Part shown: positions 25,217-34,660 of the stretch, piece after piece | Layout: each line of letters starts with the position of its first letter | Numbering within the stretch: the first letter of the stretch is position 1 | Source: Clostridiales bacterium | Lineage (GTDB): Bacteria; Bacillota; Clostridia; Lachnospirales; Lachnospiraceae | Direction: 5' to 3' | Assembly (NCBI GenBank): GCA_012839295.1 | Contig: DUNO01000007.1 | Coordinates: 62,001-126,000 of the forward strand | DNA: 64,000 nt | Notes under the pieces: generated by a model | Told to the model about the DNA's origin: nothing | The model's database searches: none | What the model saw: only the letters and a program-made list of their open reading frames with translations | Program-made: the position numbers and the translations under genes

Positions 25217-25969
25217 ATGTATTCTACACTTAACAACGATACGCTGGCCTCTATGCTGAAGTTCAATCCGGAAATGGAATCCGTTATCAACGCCATCGTT
25301 GCTGACCATAAGAAAGCCACCTCCATGCTAGTCCATGAACTGCGCAATCCACTGACCTTAATCAAAAGCACGCTGCAGTATATGGAATCAAAGCATCCGG
25401 AAGCCAAGGAATTCAAGTACTGGGACCAGCTCCAGGATTTAATCCATGATATGGAACAGATCATGGCTGACGCATCCCTCTTAAATACCATGGGCATCAT
25501 CAATAAAGAAGAGACGAACCTCATTTCCCTGATTGAAAGCTTGGTGAACAGCTTTATGCCCCAGGCCATTACGAAAGAGCTTGAGCTTTCCTTTGACCTG
25601 GATCCGGCAGAAAAAGCATACTTTACTTCCTACCCCTGTGACAGTGTAAAGCTAAAGCAGGTGCTTACCAACCTTATCAAGAATGCCTTCGAGGCCGCCC
25701 AGCAAAATGGTTTTATACATATTTCCCTGGCTCATCTTCCCGGGGATGCCCTGACGCCGTCCAAGATATCCATCCGGGTCAGTAATAGCGGACAACCCAT
25801 TCCAGAGGATGTGCTGGAGACAATCTTTGTCCCCTTTGTCACCTATAAGAATGGTGGTACAGGCATTGGGCTGGCCCTCGTAAAAAAAGTGGTTGATATG
25901 CATTACGGAAGCGTCCATGTTGAATCCGACCAGCAAAAAACCTCCTTTATTATCCATCTCCCATTATAG
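25217..25969 (+). CDS. Soluble orphan sensor histidine kinase
   Basis: A 250-residue kinase with no membrane segment and almost no sensor domain. A roughly 35-residue N terminus leads into the H box VHELRNPLTLIKSTLQYM (His40), a dimerisation helix pair, the N box LKQVLTNLIKNAFEAA, and the G boxes NGGTGIGLALVKKVV. The start ATG 25217 follows AAAGGAGGT; the ATG at 25199 would put that site inside the gene. There is no response regulator nearby. Its small size and lack of input domain recall sporulation or phosphorelay-type cytosolic kinases, but this is inference. Confidence 0.87.
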   Translation: MYSTLNNDTLASMLKFNPEMESVINAIVADHKKATSMLVHELRNPLTLIKSTLQYMESKHPEAKEFKYWDQLQDLIHDMEQIMADASLLNTMGIINKEETNLISLIESLVNSFMPQAITKELELSFDLDPAEKAYFTSYPCDSVKLKQVLTNLIKNAFEAAQQNGFIHISLAHLPGDALTPSKISIRVSNSGQPIPEDVLETIFVPFVTYKNGGTGIGLALVKKVVDMHYGSVHVESDQQKTSFIIHLPL

Positions 25970-25976
25970 GACATTG

Positions 25977-26978
25977 CTATAATATGTTAAACTGGAATAC
26001 CTGGTCAAAGGTACGGAGCGTCTTGAAATTGCCCTTTGCCGTTAATTCACCGGACATAAAGGCACCCTGGAAGGTAATTCGTCCCTGTACCAGCTTATTC
26101 ATAACCGCGCGGGTGGTCTTTGCTATGACATCCGCCTCCGGCTTATCCCCATAATAGCATTTTAAACGTTTGCCATTAATTTCAACCACCAGCGTCTTCT
26201 TCATATCCGGCAGCTGGATCACATAAGAAGCTTCAAAATCATCGAGAGGGTGGAAATTATCCTTCAGGTTCTTAATGAATTCCTGACCGCCCTCTCCTTC
26301 ATTATTGTTCTCCATCATTTCCTTAAACAGCTGGGTCAGCTCCTCGATATCCTCCTTCTGCTTCTTCACATAGGTATCATCCGACACATAGACGGACAGC
26401 TGTTCACTCTCCTGGGGTGTCAGCACAATGGAGCTGTTACTCAGTACGCTATGCTTAATCGCGGCATTGCTGGTGGGGAGCATTTTCTTCTTCTGGTGGA
26501 TCATGCGGTAAAACTCTTCCGCCTTCTTCTCAATCAGCAGGGTATAATCCGTATTTGTCTCAAACTCCACATGGTCTTCCACATAAGCGCACAGGCCGCT
26601 GCAGGGTATTCCTCCAAGCAGCTCCCAGCCCTTAATCAACGTCAGCTCCGCCTCCCGTTCCCCATAGGTGCTTGCCGTGACCACCGGCAGCATATACAGC
26701 TTACCCAGCTTATCCTTATCCGCATAGAGCCAGCAGGCATCCAAAAACTGCTGCATCAAGCCTCCGATGCCCATCCATTCCACCGTAGCGGCCAGAATGA
26801 CACCATCCGCCTCCTTCAGCGTCTTTGGAAGCATAGATATTGCATTCTTTTCCTCATAAAGGTTATATCTGGTCACCTGGACACGAAGCTCCTCCAATAC
26901 GGCTGTCAGCTTACTCATTACATCAAGCGTGGGATCCTCGATCAATCCCCTTCCTCCATAATAGATATTAATTTTCAT
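25977..26978 (-). CDS. Flavodoxin/NAD(P)H-FMN reductase-like protein fused to an SCP2-like domain
   Basis: 333 residues in two parts. Residues about 1-160 have a flavodoxin-like fold (MKINIYYGGRG, ADGVILAATVEWMGIGGLMQQFLDACW, VVTASTYGEREAEL). A charged linker follows (about 190-225). Residues about 230-333 resemble the SCP2/sterol-carrier fold (ASYVIQLPDMKKTLVVEINGKRL, YYGDKPEADVIAKTT, GRITFQGAFMSGELTAKGN). The combination suggests electron transfer linked to a hydrophobic ligand. Ligand and partner are unknown. GAGG lies seven bases before ATG 26978. Confidence 0.78.
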   Translation of the reverse strand: MKINIYYGGRGLIEDPTLDVMSKLTAVLEELRVQVTRYNLYEEKNAISMLPKTLKEADGVILAATVEWMGIGGLMQQFLDACWLYADKDKLGKLYMLPVVTASTYGEREAELTLIKGWELLGGIPCSGLCAYVEDHVEFETNTDYTLLIEKKAEEFYRMIHQKKKMLPTSNAAIKHSVLSNSSIVLTPQESEQLSVYVSDDTYVKKQKEDIEELTQLFKEMMENNNEGEGGQEFIKNLKDNFHPLDDFEASYVIQLPDMKKTLVVEINGKRLKCYYGDKPEADVIAKTTRAVMNKLVQGRITFQGAFMSGELTAKGNFKTLRTFDQVFQFNIL

Positions 26979-27009
26979 GCAATATCCTCTCCTCCTGCGG
27001 TTTTGTATC

Positions 27010-28089
27010 TTAAATATTATTTGCTCTTTGCTTACGGTATAAAAGCAGCGCCAGTATCACTCCACTAAGAAACCCTCCGACATGGGCCGCCTGGTCAATA
27101 TGTGAATTTACAATCCCGCCATAAAGACTGAGTATAACGAAAAGAATCATCTGGGTGGAGCTGATTTCCTTTAACCGTCCCTTGTTAATGACAACAATCC
27201 ATAGTACCGCCCCCACAACGCCAAAGATCGCACCGGAAGCTCCGATGGAATACGTGGTGCTGTCCAGGGAGGCCAAGGCATATTCCTTCCACATATTATA
27301 ACTGATGGAGGCTATCCCGGCAAGAATCCCGGTTCCAAAATAGAGAAAAAGATATTTTACCCTTCCGATGGCTCTCTCCAGGTTACCGCCCACAAAAAGC
27401 AGCACCAGCATATTATTAAAAAGATGGCTTGGATCCGCATGGAGGAACATTGAGGTCAGAATACGGTAATAATCGTGGTTTTCCTTGATCAAATACCAGG
27501 ATAGCGCCCCCTTTTCCAGCATTGCATCCGGGTTGGAAAGAAAAAAAGTATAATGGGTAAAAAAATACACCAGGACATTGATCCCTATGAGTGCCATGGT
27601 AACGGGCATTTGCTTAAAACGGTCCGACTGGGAAGGATGGGGCTTCGCCTCAGTCAGATAGGGCTCCGGATCCTCCGGATGTAGTTCTGCCTCCGCCAGC
27701 GCTTGTTCTATCAGCCCCTGGGCCTGCGTAAATGCACCTGCCTGTGTCTCATATATAATCAGCCGGTTAGTCCGTACATCGACAATCCAATGGCTGTCCT
27801 GGGGCGTATCTGTGGCAAGGGGCTTTACCTGATCCGCAGCTGCTGTCAGGATCAAGCTTAGCAGCTGCTGTCTCTGGGGATAGGCCTTACGGAAGCTATC
27901 CTTAATCTGGTCCAGGACATGCCCATACTGCTCCAGCGTCAGCTCCCTCCCGCTCATAGCCCTGATGACGGATACAAGCATAATATCCCTTTCATCTGCA
28001 CGATAGAATAAATAGATCCCCTGCGTATTTGAATCCATCCTCTGATATCCGTTATTTAAAAAAATATTGTTTAATCTGTCTTCTATCAT
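27010..28089 (-). CDS. Rhomboid-family intramembrane serine protease
   Basis: 359 residues. A soluble N-terminal part of about 165 residues is followed by six or seven membrane helices. Rhomboid residues are visible in order: the HADPSHLFNNMLVLLFVGG helix (His and Asn of the active-site surround), GASGAIFGVVG with the nucleophile Ser, and AAHVGGFLSGVI with the catalytic His. It would cleave membrane proteins within the bilayer. AAGGAT lies upstream of ATG 28089. The extended cytosolic N domain is like that of YqgP/GluP of Bacillus. Confidence 0.9.
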   Translation of the reverse strand: MIEDRLNNIFLNNGYQRMDSNTQGIYLFYRADERDIMLVSVIRAMSGRELTLEQYGHVLDQIKDSFRKAYPQRQQLLSLILTAAADQVKPLATDTPQDSHWIVDVRTNRLIIYETQAGAFTQAQGLIEQALAEAELHPEDPEPYLTEAKPHPSQSDRFKQMPVTMALIGINVLVYFFTHYTFFLSNPDAMLEKGALSWYLIKENHDYYRILTSMFLHADPSHLFNNMLVLLFVGGNLERAIGRVKYLFLYFGTGILAGIASISYNMWKEYALASLDSTTYSIGASGAIFGVVGAVLWIVVINKGRLKEISSTQMILFVILSLYGGIVNSHIDQAAHVGGFLSGVILALLLYRKQRANNI

Positions 28090-28121
28090 GCCAAATCATC
28101 CTTTATCTATTCTTCCTGGTA

Positions 28122-29627
<1,506 letters not shown>

Positions 29628-29702
29628 TCACTAGATATCCTTTTATGGTTTTAAATTTATAATTAATGTCCTTCTCTATTTCTAACCTGTTCATCCATAT
29701 AC

Positions 29703-29972
29703 TTAAATTGATACTATTCCATTAATGATTACATCAATGGCACATACAGCAAGTATGATATCTAATATTAATAAAATCCAGACAAGGAGCTTGCTCCTAA
29801 GCTGAGCCTCCTTCTTCTCCCTCAGCTTATATACCGTATTAAGAAGCAGTACAGCTGCAAACAGCAGAAGTAAAACTCCCTTGATAACAGTATTACCAAC
29901 AAAGAAAGCAATCATTAATACCAGCAGTAAAACCACTGCATGCACAACATCATATCGTATCTTCAAGCACAT
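29703..29972 (-). CDS. Small membrane protein with three predicted helices, 89 residues
   Basis: ATG 29972 (MCLKIRYDVVHAVVLL) follows AAAGGAGGAGG; the open frame continues to a TTG at 29990 but that would include the ribosome binding site. Hydrophobic stretches at about residues 9-27, 29-45 and 63-85 flank a basic loop (YKLREKKEAQLRSK). I do not recognise the family. It lies alone upstream of glpK on the same strand, 90 bases apart. Confidence 0.6.
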   Translation of the reverse strand: MCLKIRYDVVHAVVLLLVLMIAFFVGNTVIKGVLLLLFAAVLLLNTVYKLREKKEAQLRSKLLVWILLILDIILAVCAIDVIINGIVSI

Positions 29973-30436
29973 ACCTCCTCCTTTGTGCAAAATAGAATGT
30001 CTATTTATTATTGTACCACTTCCATTCCGGTATTTTCAAGGCTTTTATCAGCGACATCCAGGGTTTTACAGCCAGAACCGCCCTTAATGGGAGGCCCAAA
30101 ACCAGTTTCATGTGAGAACCATGGGCAAAGCTCCGACCGGTATACTCTGCTTTTTAAGGAAATGGGAATTGATATGAGGGATGAAAAGATAGTTCCGCCT
30201 GAATTAGAAATTACAGAAATGAGATCCACGAATATCGTGGGAATCCCGATGGATTATACTATTATAAAGATACAGTGATTATTACATTATCAAAGTAAGT
30301 AAAATTCTTCATAAATATACTCTCTCCCAAGCAGATGAATTAATATTATTTTCTTCATCCACTTGACAGAGAGCAATCAGTTAAGTAAAAATATTATTCC
30401 GGTAAATAGCACCTTTTATTTGTTCTTATCCAATAA
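29973..30436. other. Intergenic region, 464 bp; possible short gene remnant
   Basis: A plus-strand frame ending at 30278 has a protein-like last third (LLFKEMGIDMRDEKIVPPEL, then MRSTNIVGIPMDYTII) but no supported start, so it may be the tail of a lost gene. Otherwise AT-rich sequence with no clear terminator. Confidence 0.3.
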
Positions 30437-31050
30437 CTATATAAGGGGTTGTTTAAGCATAGTCTTTATATTTTCAAAAGGCGTGTTCCCTCCTAATGCA
30501 CAGCCAGGTCCCAGTATTATTCCTCTGGCCTGGCTACCTCCCACTTTCTCCAGCATGGATTTTGTCTCTGCCTCTACCATCTCTACGCTTCCATTCATCA
30601 ATGTAACAGGAGAAATTTGTCCTAAAAGGGTGCAGCATCCCTTTGCCAGTTTATATGCTTCGGTTATATCTGTTTCCTGGTCGATTTCCAGGATATCCGC
30701 TCCTGTCTGTATCATTTTACCGATAATCCACGTTGCATTCCCACAGATATGCAGGGATAGCATGCCTCCATAAGCGTGGACGCTGTCTGCAACTGCTCTC
30801 TCATATGGCAACGCAAATTCTTCATACATGGCGGGTGAGAGAACCCCCGGCCCGGCAGTACTCTCTCCCAGGGATGTGATATGTGCACCGGCATCCAGCA
30901 GGGCCCGACAATACAATATGTTAGCTTCTGTACAGATTTGCAGCAGCTTATGGATATCTCTGACACTATCCTCATCCATGAGCTCCATTAACAATCTGTC
31001 CATTCCGTATACCTGGGCCGCCAGGCTAAAGGGTCCCTGATCCCCATTAT
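30437..31050 (-). pseudogene. URO-D/MtaA-type methyltransferase, headless fragment fused onto a lipoprotein gene
   Basis: The frame encodes the C-terminal about 200 residues of another URO-D-fold corrinoid methyltransferase: LLDAGAHITSLGESTAGPG, LSLHICGNATWIIGKM (zinc-ligand region), ILEIDQETDITEAYKLAKG and LGPGCALGGNTPFENIK. Homology continues upstream of the ATG at 31003 in the same frame (GDQGPFSLAAQVYGM) to about 31045. There it stops abruptly inside the 3' end of the lipoprotein gene. The N-terminal 40 per cent of the enzyme is missing. Non-functional unless expressed as a stand-alone domain. Confidence 0.65.
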
Positions 31051-31593
31051 CATCACCTTGTTTCCCTCACCCGTCTCCAAAACCTCAACTGTACCGACCA
31101 GCATGCCGGATCGAGGCTCCAAAATATCTGTCGGAACTTCGTCGAAGGGCCAGCTTCCGGCCTCCTGGGTGTACACATCAATCTGAAGGACGGTTCCGCC
31201 GCCCTGCAGGGCGAAGGTCACCGTATGCAATCCAAGCTCAGCCTCGGCTTCCAGATCGCCGGAAGTGATGCTCCAGCCAGCGTTTTTCAAGATTTCCAAA
31301 TAGTCGTCAAGATCATCCTTACCTGTATCCGTGACCTTGATGGTGAGTACCTCCTCACCATCCACCGCCGATGCCGTGACCGTTCCCGCCGTATATTCGG
31401 GCAGCTCGTCAGGCGCAAGATCGGCGGGCCAGTCGGCCTCCGGCAGGAACTCCCGGGTATCCGAAATACTTTGTGTTCCGGAAGAATCCGTCGGACTTAT
31501 CTCCGCGACTGTCGTTCCGGTATCTTGCTTGCAGCTGACTATAAAAAGCAGCAACAGCAACAATGGAGCAATAAAATAAAATCGTTTTGCCAT
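30988..31593 (-). CDS. Secreted lipoprotein, C terminus apparently replaced
   Basis: 201 residues: a signal peptide with lipobox FIVSC (Cys21) and a Thr/Ser-rich linker. The rest is an alpha/beta domain (EFLPEADWPADLAPDELPEY, TIKVTDTGKDDLDDYLEILK, AGWSITSGDLEAEAELGLHT). I do not recognise the family. From about residue 183 (base 31045) the reading continues out of frame into the methyltransferase fragment, so the last 18 residues (GIRDPLAWRPRYTEWTDC) are junction-derived. The gene therefore seems cut by a deletion or recombination, although most of the domain remains. Confidence 0.55.
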   Translation of the reverse strand: MAKRFYFIAPLLLLLLFIVSCKQDTGTTVAEISPTDSSGTQSISDTREFLPEADWPADLAPDELPEYTAGTVTASAVDGEEVLTIKVTDTGKDDLDDYLEILKNAGWSITSGDLEAEAELGLHTVTFALQGGGTVLQIDVYTQEAGSWPFDEVPTDILEPRSGMLVGTVEVLETGEGNKVMIMGIRDPLAWRPRYTEWTDC

Positions 31594-31776
31594 AGTTTTT
31601 CACCTCGTTATATAATTTTTTTATCCAAGCTTCTTCTTTGCCAGTTTTTTACGAAGGCACGCGTATGGACAGTTTTCTTATTTCATAAGCATGATTGTAC
31701 CGTATGGGATGTTGCCCTCCCCATCCGGCAAAGGAAAGAAAAGCGCCCTGTGATAATCGTCGCGAACTGGATAATT

Positions 31777-32278
31777 TCATCCTTTGCAGAACAGCTCCAG
31801 CGGATGGGAGAGTCGGCTCAGGAGCGCTGTCTTTCCGTAAAACACCCCTTCGGCTGCCTCTAGCATTGTATAATTTTCGTTTGTGATACGGCCTAAAAAG
31901 TTAATGCTTTCCTTAAAAACTTCCCCTTCCCAAAGATCGGTACTTTCCATTAGCACGCAGTTCACCTTATGCAAGGAGCCGTCTTTCTTGAAAAGAGCGA
32001 CCGGACAGAGAAAATAGATTCATCATGGATAATGGGTCTTCTTCTGTTTGAATGAGTACCTGAAACTGTTCAATGAACCGTTCCAGTACAACCAGCTCCT
32101 TTTGCAGCTGGACGAAGGCTATGGTAAGCTGCTTTTTTGCTTTCTCCTGTTTCAGTAGTACCACCCCGTTTCTTCCAAGAATTTGGCTCACTCTAATTTT
32201 ACAAAATACAGGGGCTTTGAAATATTGGCTGGTAACTCTATTTTTTACAATTATGCGCAACACAAAAAAGCCCTGCAA
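31777..32278 (-). pseudogene. Possible frameshifted unknown gene
   Basis: Two overlapping minus-strand frames give protein-like text. The upper one (to about 32020) contains QEKAKKQLTIAFVQLQKEL and LERFIEQFQVLIQTEEDP, a probable coiled helix. The lower one contains PVALFKKDGSLHKVNCVLME and FLGRITNENYTMLEAAEGV. They may be one gene broken by a frameshift near 31995-32020. Neither part is recognised and neither has a convincing ribosome binding site. Confidence 0.3.
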
Positions 32279-32308
32279 TCCTTTGGGATTGCAGGGTAGC
32301 GGATACTG

Positions 32309-33864
32309 TTATTTCCTGACGGTTTTTCTATATTCGGAAGGCGTCATACCCACCTTCTCTTTAAAAAACCTCGTCCAATTTCCCGTATATTCAAAACCAC
32401 AGGACAGGAACGCTTCGGCTATGCTTAGGGTCTGATCCTTCAACGCTGCCTTGAGCCGGTTAATTTTTACTTCCTGGTAATAGCTGTATGGAGTGATGCC
32501 TGTATGCTTCTTAAACAGGCGTGATAGATGAGAAGGGCTTAGGTTCACGGTCTTTGCAACGGCCTCAGCGTCAAAGGCCTCCCTCCAGTGATTCTCCAGA
32601 TACTCTTTAACCTTTGCTACATCGGCTCTGCCTTGATAAATCCTGCTTGTAAAGAAGATGCTCATCATGTACGTCATCCTTCCTCTTGCATCGGGAACAG
32701 GAAAATTCAGGATATCAGTATAGATCGCTTCTATATCATAAACGGTACTTCTGGTCTTATACCACGCCCAAAAGCTTTCCAGCGGAATCCGAATATCCGG
32801 TATGAGCACAGTCTCACCCTGAAAAGCGCATCGGATATGTTCCTTCAGGCCGAACTGGTCATTGACAAAAGGGTCTTTGATCAGATTGTATTTTCCGATA
32901 ATCTGCCCCGTGTCCCGGACGTTCCATGCTTGAAGCACTGCCTCATTGACAAAAATAATGTCACCGTTCGGCCTGAATATCTGGATGGGAATTGGGAAAA
33001 GACCCAGGATACGAAAGAGCCTCTCCTCTTCTTTCCGCGAAAGGAAGGGAGTGGTATGGGAAAGAAGCCGTCCTTCTATAGAAGCTGTCTGTTGGGATAG
33101 GGCTTTCCGGTACTGGGACGGTGTCATCCCGACCGTGCGTTTGAAGGCTCCCGCAAAACAACCGCTGTAATCCACTCCACAAAAAGTAAACGCTTCGCTG
33201 ATGCTCAGGCCCGGATCGCCCAGGGCTTCCTTTATCTTTTCAAGCTTAACGTCCTGATAATAGCTATAAGGCGTTTTACCGATATATTTTTTAAACAGGC
33301 GCATCAGATGAGAGCTGCTTACACCAGCAGCGTCCGCAATTTTATCCAAGTTAAAATCATCCAGCCAATGCTCATCAATATATTCCCTCGCCTTGACCGC
33401 GTCCAGCCGGGCTCGAAAGGTACGCTTTGTCATAAACAAAGCTATAACATAGATAACAGCCCCATCTTCATCCCATAAAGGAAAGCAAGTGATATCCTGA
33501 TACATGTCGGTTTCTGCAGGTTTTACCCCCTTCGATATGTAACGGCCTTCTATTTCCTCAAGCGGGACCCTGACATCACAAAAGGACAGGATCTCTCCTG
33601 AAAAGACGCGCCTCAGATAATTATTCATTGCCAACCTTTCATTAATGTATGGATCATTCAGTATATTAAGCTTTCCAACGATTTTATCCGGATCGATATG
33701 AAAAAATCTTTAAATGCTGTATTCACGAACAGACTGATGCCATCGGCGGAGAAGACCTCTGTCGGGATGGGGAAAAGCTCAAGGACGGAGAAAAGGTCGC
33801 TCTCCCACTCGATAGCCGTACCAAAAAAGCTGCTCTCCGCCCGCATTTGGATGTCTTCGTTCAT
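32309..33864 (-). pseudogene. Tandemly duplicated PAS-AraC regulator with a one-base frameshift
   Basis: Restoring one base gives a 518-residue protein made of two copies of a PAS-like domain plus an AraC double HTH. The ribosome binding site AAGGAGG precedes ATG 33864 (MNEDIQMRAESSFFG). The first PAS reads LFSVLELFPIPTEVFSADG, then the frame breaks in the six-base run at 33701-33706. Continuing one frame over gives HIDPDKIVGKLNILNDPYIN and the rest without interruption. The HTH units match each other closely: SSSHLMRLFKKYIGKTPYSY versus SPSHLSRLFKKHTGITPYSY. The downstream frame alone (from 33634) encodes 441 residues lacking most of the first PAS. It may be a true mutation, phase variation or a sequencing error. 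Confidence 0.75.
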
Positions 33865-33931
33865 GAGCTTATCCTCCTTAGCTATTTCCAGATCATTACT
33901 GCTTCCATTATATTCCTTAAACAGGAAATTT

Positions 33932-34345
33932 TCAAGGACGAGAAATTGAGTCAAGGCCAAGGTATTCCCTCAATGCCCTCTCCAGCAGCTTTGATAAGTT
34001 CACGTCACCCCTTTTTTCAGCCATATCCTTTAGCCATGCCGGGATCGTGACATTCGTTTTAACTCTCCGGTTATTCATCTCATCGGCAACCATATCAGGA
34101 TAGATTGTGATAAAAATTCCCATTCCGTTCCTATCCTTCTCGCCCACTGTTATCCCGGAAGGCGGTAACTCTTCTCCATCCTTTTCCATCCCAAAAACAT
34201 GTAACTCCAAAGCTTCTTTTGCATTTTTCAAGGCATCTTCCAGATCCTCCCCATAACTAATACACCCAGGAAAACTTGGAAAATACACACCATAACCGCC
34301 ATTCTCAGAGGGCTCCAATACAGCTAAATACATTAATTTTCTCAT
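33932..34345 (-). CDS. hicB: HicB-type antitoxin
   Basis: 137 residues. The N-terminal HicB fold reads AVLEPSENGGYGVYFPSFPGCISYGEDLEDALKNAKEAL (split here as GGYGVYFPSFPGC and EDLEDALKNAKEAL). The C-terminal part (RVKTNVTIPAWLKDMAEKRG, VNLSKLLERALREYLG) is a ribbon-helix-helix-like DNA-binding domain. It neutralises HicA and autoregulates the pair. It lies 16 bases after hicA on the same strand, in hicA-hicB order. AAGGAG precedes ATG 34345. It overlaps the 5' leader of the PAS-AraC gene slightly. Confidence 0.88.
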   Translation of the reverse strand: MRKLMYLAVLEPSENGGYGVYFPSFPGCISYGEDLEDALKNAKEALELHVFGMEKDGEELPPSGITVGEKDRNGMGIFITIYPDMVADEMNNRRVKTNVTIPAWLKDMAEKRGDVNLSKLLERALREYLGLDSISRP

Positions 34346-34361
34346 GCAGACCGCTCCTTAA

Positions 34362-34552
34362 CTACCGACTTAAATTAATACCAGCCTGCTTGCTGATATT
34401 TGTTACCGTTCCAACAGGAAGGTCACCAGAATGATATGGTACGGTAACTTTCCCTTTTTTATCGGATGCTTAAATTGAATATGGGAACCTCTGGTATCAC
34501 ATTCATACCACCCGGCATTCCTCAGTACCTTGACGATTTCCCTAACCGTCAT
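34362..34552 (-). pseudogene. hicA: HicA-type mRNA interferase toxin, frameshifted
   Basis: ATG 34552 has AGGAGG six bases upstream. The frame starts as HicA (MTVREIVKVLRNAGWYECDTRGSHIQFKHPI, here with the catalytic His in RGSHIQF) but shifts at the run of six A (34455-34460). Adding one base restores KGKVTVPYHSGDLPVG, then TVTNISKQAGINLSR and a stop at 34362, a complete HicA of about 63 residues. As sequenced, the product is 50 residues with a wrong tail. Loss of the toxin with retention of the antitoxin is a viable state. Confidence 0.8.
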
Positions 34553-34660
34553 ATATTTCCTCCTATGTAGTATACTCCTATTTTATACGCATTTCAATAA
34601 GTTGTTCCTATCCGCATTTTCTATGTATTTACATCTCCATATCAACGAACAGTGTCAAGA

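Noticed and set aside
26250-27068. 272-codon plus-strand frame opposite the flavodoxin-SCP2 gene
   Set aside because: Antisense shadow of a gene with clear domains and ribosome binding site.
33701-33706. Programmed ribosomal frameshifting in the PAS-AraC gene
   Set aside because: No stimulatory hairpin or internal ribosome binding site typical of such sites is evident, and the neighbouring hicA has the same lesion, which makes error or mutation more likely.
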